NCBI GenBank assembly: GCA_035048485.1
Contig: CM068585.1
Span: forward strand, 55,485,910 to 55,549,909
Direction: 5' to 3'
Length of the DNA: 64,000 nucleotides
Source: Pteria penguin
Lineage: Eukaryota; Mollusca; Bivalvia; Pterioida; Pteriidae
Shown here: piece after piece, positions 37,673 through 50,800 of the stretch
Numbering within the stretch: the stretch's first letter is position 1
How the letters are laid out: every line of letters begins with the position of its first letter
Translations under genes and position numbers: made by a program
The notes under the pieces: model-generated
What the model saw: only the letters and a program-made list of their open reading frames with translations
Told to the model about the DNA's origin: nothing
Databases searched by the model: none

Positions 37673-38824
37673 GAATAATAATAATAATAATGATAATAAT
37701 AATAATAAAGAAAAAAGAGGAGTTACCGGCTCAGTTATGTGGCAGAAGTCACCATGGAGCTATACAACACATGAATATAAATAATATAATAGAACATTTA
37801 ACACATTACAAAAATATTTGATTGTAGTGCAATTACGATACCGACTTAGGACGGTCATTTTATTTGACAAAAGCCAAACAAATGGTGTGGTTAACCGGTT
37901 TACGGGCCCGCCTTCCCACTCACCGTAACAGCAGAACAATCAAAAGACGTACATTTAAAAATTTATAAATAATCCTCCATGTAAAGAACAAGGGTCAACA
38001 GGTATCGCATATTGAGAGGTCATAAAAATATAAACACGTAATTTATTGTAAAACACATAATGGTATAAAAATATATGCGACATCAACATGATGAACCGTG
38101 CTCTGCCAGTCTGAATGCGAGCTAAGACCCTAGATCTGTAGGAGTCCCGACTAACAGTCAGAGGGGACGAGGTTCAGGACCATGTCTCCTCTGAAAGAGG
38201 TTTGGACAAGGCCCGTCATATAAAGATGGGTGCAGTCCTAACATAACATACACGTTAACGCAAAAAGCGGTCGCGAGGACTGCTTTAGCACACGTGCTAG
38301 GACTGCTCGACCGGACGCGCGTGCACTCCTCGCGTTAACGCGGTAGGGAATTCGCGTTAACGCGATTAATTCCCGCGTGCGCTCGGTTCAGTCGCACGTT
38401 CACATGTCTATATTTGTAATTCTCTATGCAGTACGGATGAAGAAAATAAAATGGATCAGATTAAATTACCGCGAGTGTCGCCATAAAACGTGTATTTAAT
38501 AAAATATTAAAATGACACCCTGCATTAAGAATTTCATATGTAATATAACAAAGGAAATTATCGCGTAGACATGCAATAAGGTATTTATGAAAAAACTTCG
38601 TCAGTTTATACTAGCATGATTACTTTCTAATTTCATTTATTTATTTGTTTCTAATTAGTTTATTTGTGTATTTATTTCTTATTTATTCATTTATAACTAA
38701 TTTATTTTTGTATTTACATGTATTTCTTATCTATGTATTTATGATCATTATTTTTAATTTAGCTATTTTCTATATTATATGAATACAGTATCATCGTTAT
38801 TATTATCCTTATTAATTTTTATTT

Positions 38825-38883
<59 letters not shown>

Positions 38884-41800
38884 TAAAATTAGAATAAATT
38901 TCATTAAAGTCAATGTTCGGAAATTGCGTTCAATACTTCCAGAATTCATCCCTTAACTCGGAAGGGTTTTATCTAATTCTAAATATTTTTACTTGCACAT
39001 TAGTAAGTTTTTATATCTAATTATACAATGTATATGTCGATTCTCCTTCAAATCCTTCTATATGAACATGTTAATACAAGTTTTAAGTTGTAAGCAAGCC
39101 AATGTAGCTGTCAAGCACGTTCACGCGGCAGTCAAGCGCGTTCACGCGGTCTCGAAATTAAGTTCACGTGGAAATCTGCGTTAACGCAAACGCGTGTGCT
39201 CAGCAGTCCTGAGCGCACGAGGAAAGCAAACTTCACGTTAACGCGACGTTAACATAATGTTATGTTAGGACTGCACCTCACTGTAGTCCCAACCGCCCTG
39301 TTAGTCAGCGTGCAACGTTCAAGTAAAAGTCTGCATAAGGCTGTAGAGGGGCCAAATACAAGACCTATAGTCTTTTTGATGATCTCAATATCATATTGTC
39401 TATTTAGGAGACGTTTGACTATTTTATTACATGATAAAATAACATTATCGGAGCCTTTTACTTTCCTTAGTTTATATACGAGATCACCGTAAAAATTAGG
39501 ATGAGAAATTCCATTGGATACATACTGTTGAAAAGAAATATTTCCAAATTTAGATAGAAAATTCTGAATAAGATCTGAAGAATTTGCCGAATGTTTTTCT
39601 TAGCTTGTGATATCTGTAACCCTGAGTTAAAAGTTTAGTAGTAATTTGTAAATTTCGTTTATGAAAGTCCAAAACATCGGAGCAGCCTCTGACAAATTGA
39701 ACTAATTGAGATATATAGATACCATATGATGGGAGTCGAGGGACATCGCCATCCAAGTAAGGGAAATTTACAATAGGAAATCCAAAATCATATATCATAA
39801 ATATTAGTATATATTAGGTGGTTGATAATTTTTATGTTTAAATCTAAGAAAGGTGTAGATTTATCTCAAGTATTAGCTTTATTCAATGTGAGCTCTGGTG
39901 GATATATTTCTGATATAAATTGTTCGAATTCAGGGTTGTCGATCACCAAAATGTCATCCAGATATCTGCAAGTATTATTAAATTTGTCAATGAGGTCAAA
40001 ACGTTTTGATTTTTGAATGGAAACCATAAAATCCCTCTCATAACAATAAAGAAATAAATCTGCTATCAGAGGCGCGCAGTTAGTACCCATAGGAATCCCA
40101 ACTATTTGTTGATATATCTTGCCATCAAATTGCACAAAAATATTATTCATGAGAAAATCTAGTGCTTTACATAATTTCTTGCAAGTCCAGTATTTATATG
40201 AAGTATATTGTTTGTTGGAAAAGAATCCAGAGTTATTGGAAGTACATATGTACGTTTTAGATTCTCTGTGAAAACACCATTGTATAAGAGACAGCAACTT
40301 GCTTTTAATCAAACCATGAGGCAGAGATGTATAAAGTGTAGAAAAATCAAATGTAGAAATTTGAGTCGCTTTGAAATTTAGCGAAAGAAGTTTGTCTATA
40401 ACGTCATGAGAATTTTTAATCGACCAAAAGTAACTGATGTTACTATTATGAAATGCGACATCACAATATTTGATAATATGATCTTTTATAGCAGTTAGAG
40501 CAGACGTAATATGTTTCGATAGTACCGTAGTAGAGCAGTGGCTAGAATTAGATATGAAACGTGATTTATATGGACTTTTATGTAGTTTTGGGAGCCAATA
40601 CATGGTTGGTAGATCAGATTTATCAGTTTTAATTTTGAAGTCGGACATGGTCATGAGGTGATCGTGCAAGGTGCTCTCTTTTGAGGTAGGGCTTTCCACA
40701 TATGTATGAGTGGAGTTTAATTCGTTTTTAAGTACTTCAATATAATATAGTTTTCAAACAACTATTATGTTATTACCTGCTTTATCAGCGGGAACAAAGA
40801 CATATTTAGCATGTAAATCAGCTATCTTCTTTTTAATAAAATTTGTCGTCAATGTATTAGGCTGTTGAAATAAATGCGGATTTTCCGTAAAGTTCTTAAT
40901 ACGGATATCGACAATTCTTAAAATCTCGAATTTCCAATCATTAAGAGCATGAACCTTTACCTGTTCTTTTTTTACACCAACGTTTACAATATGTAGTTAA
41001 AACATCTTCTATAACGTCACGGCATTTATTGAAATCTATCCTGGACGGTAACCTATATTTAGGTCCTTTTCCAAAAAGGGTGCGCAATTTCTTGTCCGAA
41101 ATACAGTTTAGGTCACCAGTAATAACATGACCTGCCGGTTTATAAACATATTTAGAATTTTCACAAGAACACGACGAAGGAATAGAGTCTGAAACATCAG
41201 GGTTATATGTAACTTTATTATAATTTAAAATAAGATTTCTTATAGGCTTTTTGTACTGGTAACAAATAAATGGAGGTTCTAAATTCTCAAAATATTGGGG
41301 GATTTTAGATGTGACTCTATGATCACGGAAAATATTAGAAATGTTAAGTAGATCGAAGCCTTTATTAATAAATTTAATTTTGAGATAATAATAATACATT
41401 CTTCACATATACGTCTGCAATGAGTAAAAAGAATCATAAAACACACAAGGCAAAAGTATTTACTACTTTTGGGGTTCCAAATGAAGTAACAAAGCATTAG
41501 TAGTTATGAAGTGCATCAAGAACCTAATATGGCACGCTGTATGGGGTTTAACATGCCCAGCATAATTACAGCAAATGAATTCAACAACAACCTATCAAGA
41601 TATCATTTTAATACATAGATTGCAAAATCTTAAGCACAAAATCTGCAATAGACTTAACGGGATAGTGTACTATAGTTGTTGGTTAATATAAGGGGGAGAG
41701 ACAAAAGGACAACTAGATTAGATGATGACCCATATGAAGGGTAATCGTTGTCAAACACTCAGACCTGTAGAGATGTAAATTTACTTGAAACGTTGTTACA

Positions 41801-44800
41801 TGAATTTCCGACGGTTCATGCATGAAAGCGGGGGCGCTTTCTCCTCTCTAGCACGTGGTCTCACCTCAATTAAGTTTCTGTTCGCATTAATCTGTACATT
41901 GTACAAGATGGTGTCATTTAGTTCCATGGATTTCGAGGTGTGGTTAGTCTTCGTTGTTCGGTATTTATTCGTTGTAAAAATACTTCTAAAGAACGGATTG
42001 GAAAAATGAGGTTCGTAAGTTTCAATAAAGTTCAGACTATCAATCCATTTGCTATTTCGATAATCAAAATGCACGCATTTTCAAATGCACATATGAATTG
42101 ATAAACCAATACATGGACTTATATCTATTATTTATAGAACGATGATTTGACAGACAATAAAAGAGATTCTCCGTAAGTATCTCAAATCATTTCAAATATT
42201 CATACTTGCAATTACCAGCGGTAAGATTTTGAGGATCATTGGGGAGACATTACTTGGCGCATGCAGATATAGTGCATATGTATGCTTCATATTTACTGTA
42301 AAAAGTTTGGTTTGTAAATAATTCTAAAATTAAGGAGTATAGCCGCAAGGCATAGCTCTGTCCTTAGATAGGTTATTTAACTGCTATTTTTATTTCAATT
42401 AGATAATGATTTTGCCCTTAAAATATGCATGTTTTCGATGTCCAAAGCTAATGCCTTTGTCATCAATGAAGAGACGTAAATTGTCGAAATTTGGAAACGG
42501 TGCATCAAATTCATACAGTTCCGATATTTATTTTCATTGGATAAAAAAGCAACCAGTATATTCTCATGTATTACTGTACACCATGATAAAACTCATTATC
42601 ACTACTGCAAATATTATTTTATGGGGGTAGTCTGGTGAGCTGGTAAGAAGAATTAAAATCTACAACTGGCTGTTCCATGCATATTCTATAAGAACAGGCA
42701 GAGGTAGATTAAATAACAACAAAAACGTATCATGTTATGGAGCAAATTATTCTGCCAGAATGGAGCTTTTTATAGTGGCTATTATAATTAAACAAACCTA
42801 CTACAATGATGACAATTTCACAAGAAATGCACTAATTTGATAATTTCAGAAATCTACATCACTGTGATAATACATTGTAATGTGCAATGGTCTGTAATAA
42901 GTCGAAACAACATAAAATTACAATAGGTAATGGGGCATTTTACAAAGAAATTTGACAGATATTACACCCACCCTCCATTTTGTTATATCCTCATTTATTT
43001 TGTGTGTAATATATATTGAATGAAATATTTTCTTTTGATGATCAAGGAAGGGATTGATTTATATCCATACAACTTCAAATGACATTTCAAATCAAAATCA
43101 TATTTAGATTAGATATAATCAAAATATATAAACGCATTACTCCCCCCCCCCCTTAGGAAGATGGAGGCTATTTGTAAAACAATTACATATATTTCCTTGA
43201 AGAATTTGCTTTTATGGTACATATAACTGCTTCAATGAATATGTCAGTAACAATATCGTAATATTGTTTAAAAGTTTAAAGTTTCTTCTTTTCAATGATG
43301 TGTAAATCATGTCTCTACTATGAACGAGTCCTGGGGTATAACGGCTCAAAGATACCATACTTTTCCACAGAGCGTATACAGCAGGTGCGACGACGTCAAG
43401 TCACTACGTAACGTCAGAATGACGTCATAATCTGCAGCTCTTTTTAAAAACGTTGGCACTCTAAGGGTTAAAAATAGAAACACTCTCTTGTTCATTAAAT
43501 TTAGTTTTGATTGTTTCAAAATAATTAAATAGACCGGCCTTCGCTATTAGTTGCCTATTTTGTGGTTTTAAAATCACCGTCGTCGATTGTTAGAGCGACG
43601 GAAACCGGTAGGCCGTCAAACAAGTTTTGGTTAAAAGAGTAACTCTAAAAACGGTTTTCTTCAATATTATATGATAATTTACAAACACATAGACAACATA
43701 TTAGACAAATTATTGAATATTACTATTGCATTTTCTATCACGACTGAAACTGTCACATCATCGCGACATTACGAGTTATTTCCCGTTAGGCAGATTCCTA
43801 TTCGGTCTAGATCGCTCACCAGACTACGTCCTTAAATATACAATCACTGTGGTCACCATGTTGTACTCCCTGATCTATAAATTATTTAAGGTGTTTGGAA
43901 GATTTTCAGCATTCCAACTGTTTCGTAGTCCTCGTTGACGTGTTTATTTACTTATAAGAAGCTCAATTAATCTATTAGGAAGAAAGGAATCAGCCATTCT
44001 GTTCAACTTCAAATACAGGTTGTATAAACATAACTGACTTCATTAATTATCATTCCGTAGCATATATCTAACCGATCAGGACGCTAACATATTCTACTTT
44101 GTAGAATAACATCTTCTCGTGAAAAATCTACAGTATGGCCCGCCTATTGTATATCTATATCTCATTCAATAGATTAGGGAAGAGCTAGTTCAAATCACAA
44201 TGATTTTGTTCCGAGGAAAACCTGACTTTGAAATAAACTGTTCAACAATAAATATGAAAGTGGTAGACTAACAACCTCAGCCGGGATGTTCTTTGATGAA
44301 AAAGTGACTTTTTGTTATCCAGAATGTTTAATGATGTAGTAAACTGGAACTTATTTCGACTGTTTAAATTCTGAATTTGACACCTTTATAACGTATTTAC
44401 CCGATTCGACAGTTTTCAATGAACGTAAGCGTAAGTTTCATAGTACATGTTCTTTGTGTTGTTTTCTATTTCATTTTGCTGATATTGTACACGTATATCC
44501 TTCTGTTTCATGAATTTTGTAATAAAGAGTTGATTATATCCATTACTTATCCATTCAAATCCCTGTAAGATAATCGCTTAGACTACTGGTAAGCCGGTGT
44601 GGCCCAGTGGTATCGCGCTGGACTCCTGATCGGAAGGCCGGGGTTCGAGTCCCGCTCTGGTCATGCCGGTGTCCTGTCTTTCGGACGAGGCAGCAAAAAC
44701 CGAGGCCCCGTGTCGTGGTATTCATGACACGTTAAAGATTTCTCACTGCTTCGGGTGAGTCCGTTGCAAAGGTCAAAATTTGTATGCCCTGCATCAGACA

Positions 44801-47800
44801 GATGCCATCACTATATACGTGTAATATTCGTAGTGTGACGTTAAACACACCTCAATCAATCAATCAATAGACTGTCTTGTATTTGGCCCTCATGCAACTT
44901 TGTGCAAACTTTTCCTTGAACGTTACGCATTGACTTAAAGGGCGGTTGGAAGTCCATAACGGGCCTTGTCTAAACCTTCTCAGGAGATATGGTCCGAACG
45001 TCGTCCTCTTACTCCTACTCCTTAGCACGCTTCCAGTCCAGCAGAACACAGATACCTCATGTAAATTTATTTCCCTTTCCGATATTATTCATAAATGTAA
45101 TGAAGAATCCTAATAGATTCAGGTCTGTGTGAGCTACCAACAGTAAAGAAGAAAATGACAAGGCAGGTCTATTTTATATTGAAAATTAGTTCAAAATAAA
45201 TATAGATGGCTGTTTGAGACAGGTGATAGCATAATATGAATAGAGATCAGACTATGGGGGTTTTTTTTGCATTCTAACTTTTAACCAAAGGATTTATTTC
45301 CTTAATTTCAGAAATAAAGCATATAAAATTGACGCATATTAAGCAGTCGGTCTTGAAACGTTTTGGCTTTTTGCAGTGGAAATCTTTTACAGTCTGGATC
45401 AACCAACTTTATGGTGCTGACTGAATTGCAGGACCTCATCCATACCAAGTATTATTAAATATTCTAACAGTTCGAGAGAAGTTAAATATGCTAAGATACA
45501 TGTGTTTTACTGATTAATCCCTTCCAATCACAAAACAAAATCTAAGCTAAAATTGTAACAACCAAAGAAATAAAGCAATGAACGTCTTATATGAAAGCAA
45601 CTGGGAAATAGAAATAAATGGCAGTGGATAAAATATTTTTGCTTGACCTTCATTCTCGAATTATTGCTGCTGCCGATCATACAAGATACCAGTTTTTCGT
45701 ATTGTTTCAGCTATAGTCAAAGTAATATTGAAAAATAAAATAATAAATCAACATGTGTGACACTGAATGTAAAATTAGAGACAATTCAAGATATGTTAAA
45801 CCAACGTTATCGCGAATAATTTAGATTTTAGGTGTTCAAGGCATTCTTACCTTTTTTCGTGATTAGACTTTGTTTCCAGGAATTTTTCATCCCAAAATGT
45901 TTTTCCCTTCTCCTTGAAGTATTTATATAACTGTTCTTTCTCCACTTCTTGCGAAGCTTGACGATCTTGACACTCTTGCTTTAAATCGTGAATTTCCTTG
46001 CTTTTCTCCTTTAGTTTTGATTGCAACGCAACAATTCTACAATCGAAATTAATACCAATATTTATATCTTGATCCAATGTGCAGCTTCTGTCATCTTTTT
46101 GAACGAAAATACACAAATGTTGACTCCTGCTCAACTACAGATTAACAGTAAAATAATCATAATAATATTAATAGTTCATGAAATCTTGCAAACAAGTATA
46201 ACAAGCAGCAATATATTTAAACAACAATTAAAATTCGAGAAATCTATATAAAACGGGGGAAGAAAGAAAAGGGGGAAAAGAAAAAAAAAAAGAATAATCA
46301 TGAGACTTATTCTGCTGACAAACTATTTCATGAATAAGCACACGTCTAAATGAACGCAAGAATGTTCCCATTCTTCTTATGTGATCTCATTGTGAATGAA
46401 CAGACATGTAGTAACTCCGCGATTTGAAAATTTCACCGTGATAATATAAATAAAACAAATGCTGTATCTCTTTCTTCTCTTTTTGGTCTATTTGTACAAT
46501 ATTTATGTACATGACCAGCAAAGTCATCGAAAATTTCACAGTACTTCCCGAGATATCCAGCATCAAACTTCAGGATGACCAAGTTTTGAGGTTACTCGAA
46601 ACTACCTTGGGCCCGGAAAGGGGTCCGCGTATTCCGGCGTATAGCAGTCGGTTTTCAAATGCAACGGGCGTGTACGCATTTTCAAATTCGATTGTCGATT
46701 CGACAAACGAAGTCCCTAACTATTCTTAATCGCAAAATCCTTTGCTAGCTGCATTGCTTTTCGATGAAATTTATTTGTCATGTAGATAAATATTATATAA
46801 ATAGAAGAGCAAAGAGAAGAAGAGATACAGTATTTCTTTAATTTATATTATCACGCTTTTAAGTCGGGTTTTGGTGAGCAGAGTTATTGGTCTTATACCT
46901 ATACACAGGAAAGAGGCAAACCTCACTCGACGCCTTTATTGCATACGTGTCATCAGTTACCTTTGGTTTTTTTTTTTACTTTCACACATTATTTGGATAG
47001 TTTGAAGAGAAATGTTGAAACATGCTGTTCAGACCTATATACAACAATAATGAAACAAAAAAAGATACGCGTTTTGTTGTTTCTGTTATTTTGTTATTTT
47101 TAAGCCGGCGTGGCCTAGTGCTATCGCGCTGGACATTAATAAAAAATCAATCGATGTTATTTTTGTGTGTATGGGGGTGGGGTGGGGGTTTCCTAATCCT
47201 TTGTAAATGTCGAATATTTTTTGTTTTGTTTTTAATCAAATGTATGGATAAAACTGGTAATTTTGTATTTGCACATACCTATGAATTTCAGGGGTTATAT
47301 CTTCGGGTTCAGTTCCTTCCCTGTAAAGTATATATAACACAAATAAAATTAAGACCAATGATCTAACCGACGTTTCACTGTATATTAAGTATTCTTGTCA
47401 TTATTTCTATATTAAACCAGTCCCCATGAAAAGAATCTTGTGATAATAATAATAATAATAAGTTGTCCTTTAACAAATAACTTTTATATGAACTTAATCT
47501 AGATTGGTATATATTCATGAGAGTACTTTGATACAGTTGTAATATACGCAGTATTTACATGTATCTTTAACATATAATACAATAAAAAAGAGCAGAAAGT
47601 TTCAAATGGCCTTAGCAACAAAACAAAGAGGAAATTATTTATGGTAATGATTTTCAAAAAACTGACAACTAAGCTAAATGTATATACTTTTTTTACACAA
47701 TAATTTACCGGAAACTTTCATTTCTATTTAAGGCCACAAGTACAGGAATTTTCGAATTAGAGACAAACTGTAATAGCTACAAATCAAATGTATACTTTTC

Positions 47801-50800
47801 TATATATTACGCAATGTACTTACATATTTTTTAGCAAATGTACAGTTGAATCATCGGTCGCAATTGCTTTTGCTGTTCCTGTTTAAATAATATAGACGAA
47901 ATGTATTTTTTTTTAATAAATACAGATAGCTTCCGATATCTAAAGCGTTTCACTGAGTATTTATTGAAATTATTGCAACAGTTTAACGTCCTCAGTTTGA
48001 ATGAAAGGTAGGGAAGATTAATACCGCATTAAAAATAGTGCTGAAAATAAATTGTTTTCCAAATTTTAATTTACGATTTTCATAACACATATAACATTTA
48101 TGGAAGCCGTACGCAGTCGTAGACATGTATAACGCGCTGCTACAGTTTTTATTAATCGATTGATTGACGTATATCGTGACGGCATTTGTCTGGTGCATCG
48201 CATAGAAATTTTTGGTTTTTACCTTACCGAAGCAGTGAGGGATCTGTTACGTGCCACGCCTACCTTGACACTACAAAAACAATCAATCTTTTTTCCCCAC
48301 CATGAACAGTTAACTGCTATGATGGGTAAGAAAATACTAGAAATAAAGAAAAAAACATACTGAAAGTATTACAAATATCAATCCCAGAGGTTAAATAATC
48401 CCAGAGGTTAAATATTTATCTATATATAGGATTATTGATAGATTTTTAAATGTGTGTCCTTTGATTTTGCGGTGAGTGGCAAGGTGGGCACCCGTAAACT
48501 GTTTAACCACAACAATTGAATGACGTTTATTGCTTCAATAGACCGTCCTATCGGTATCGTAACTGCAGCACAATCGAATATTGTTGTAATGTCGTTTTTC
48601 AGTGTATATTCTATTATTATCGTGTTTTGTGTGCATGTCCTGGGTGACTTTTGTCATACAGCTTTGTCAGATGTATTGAATTTTTTTTATCTTGTACAGT
48701 GAAAGAAAAATTCTCACTCCATAAGAAAGATAAACTAAATTTAGATTCCAAAAGCGACACACAACAACAAACGTAGACAAAAGGCTCCGATTCCCTTGAA
48801 CACCATACAAATCTACGTGGAATTCACATTTCAAGCTAGGTGACGACGCAGCATAACGTAACAAAAAATTTAAATGTCAGGGTGTAGCAGTAAATATACA
48901 GCCCCATCGCAGGAGAATAACATATAACAACAAATAACCCAGCAACCCACAGCCACATAAGGGTAAATACTGCTAATAAACAAGTGGTGCGCTAGGTAAG
49001 ATGATTTACTACATAATAATGAAATAGAGATAAGGGAATGAAATCTGTACACACTTGGCAACACTGACACTTTCTCAATTATGAATATTTTAAATATCAA
49101 ATGGTATTAGATAAAGCAACCCTTTAAATATATGACTTGTGTGTACGTGTACCCATGGTAAATGTCGTTGTTTCAAATAGTGTGTTATTTGCCATAGTGA
49201 GGGGGTTAATAACAAATCGTTACAAGAAAATATTTTTTAAATGTTAAAAAAGAAATAAAAATAACAGTGTTGATATACAAATCGACAACAAAAAAATTAA
49301 ATAACACGATATTGCTTATTTCACAATTTTTGCAGACCTTATAGAGATTGCATTTATATATTGTCACTTGACCACCTAAAGGGTTAAGAACTTCTTCAAT
49401 CAACCATGTATACAGAAAAATAAAATATAATGATTCAATTGTAATTGTTTTTTATAACAGTGAAGCAGCGTAATATAGCAAATTTTAAAGGCAATATCTT
49501 CCTTAACTAAAAATGTGATTTGTTCATCAAAATTATATACATACCTTTTGCCATATTGAATGACTTAGTAATTACATATTCAGTATACTCGATATTTAGG
49601 AATATATTTTGGAATGGCAACGAATAAATTTAAATATATCAGTGTAACAATGTGACTGTTTTATCGCTCTTATTTGTCGATCTAATTTATATCCCATTCT
49701 AGAGTGCAATTTCTTTTGCAGTGTTTATCATTGGGAAGCAGTATTCACAGGGAAGGTTGTGTCACGAACGTAGTATTCAACGGTGGGAATAACAAAATAT
49801 TCCATTTCAAGGGAACAGAGATCACGCCCGAATAACAGGCTATGAAGTTGCAAATTTGCAAAGTGCCGGTTTTGTGTCTTATGATTCTAGATACTAGAAA
49901 GAGGCCTGCTGCAATCAAGGAAGGATTTATCGACTTTGCAAATATGGGAATGAACACTGGCGAAGTGTTTTACAAAATAAGCCCCACCAAATCTTCCGAA
50001 GAATTGGGCTTCCGATCGAAAACATGAATGGCGAAGCCTACAACGGTCCTTTGCCTTCTTAAAAACTATGCTGCCAGCGGGGAATAATGTCTGTTAACAA
50101 ATTGGCTATCTACACATACTGCCCGAGCCACGCATTAAATCTAAGCATTGCTTCAGTGGTAAGGAATATGATAAATATTCTCAATTCAGTGTTTATTTTC
50201 TTTAACACTTCTCCTAAATGACAGTGGTATTTGAAAGCGTCTTGTAGAATGAAGATTTCGAGTCTTCCCGAAAGAAACCTGTTGTGCTTTGAAAAACCAG
50301 GTGGGAACAGCGTCACGTTTGCTTCATTCCCTTCTACTGTCTGTACGCATACATAGTGAATTGTCTCCAGTATATGGTAAACCCAAGCCTTCACGTTAAG
50401 AACGATGAAGTCTAGTCTCTGTACATACAAATCAACTGACAGCAGAGGGGTTATTGACATCGATCATTTCTTTCTTAATTCTGTTCATTCTTGTGGACAA
50501 TGCCATTTCCACTGCAAACAAATTAATTGTCGAACGTGTGCAGAGAGAGAATGAAATATTCGTACGTCTTAGAATAAGAATTTTGCCGTCAATTTAAAAG
50601 TAGCGTAGTAGTTTGAAATGTTCAGCCTGTAATTGTCGAATCTATCATGATGATGGTTTTGATACATACGTACCTTCTATATTTTTGTCCTTAATTTTAT
50701 TCATATGTCTTCTAATATACGTTGCCATGTTTACCAAAAATGAAACGAGAAGTAATGAACTTAAGACCGAAATAATTGCTATTGACCTGAAAAAATAAAG

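Noticed and set aside
46505..46729. Plus-strand ORF with LPEISSIKL
   Set aside because: No family recognised, no splice context, antisense within a gene 1 intron.
50110..50460. 116-codon minus-strand ORF in gene 1 intron
   Set aside because: Overlaps the proposed exon 6 in another frame and shows no recognisable domain.
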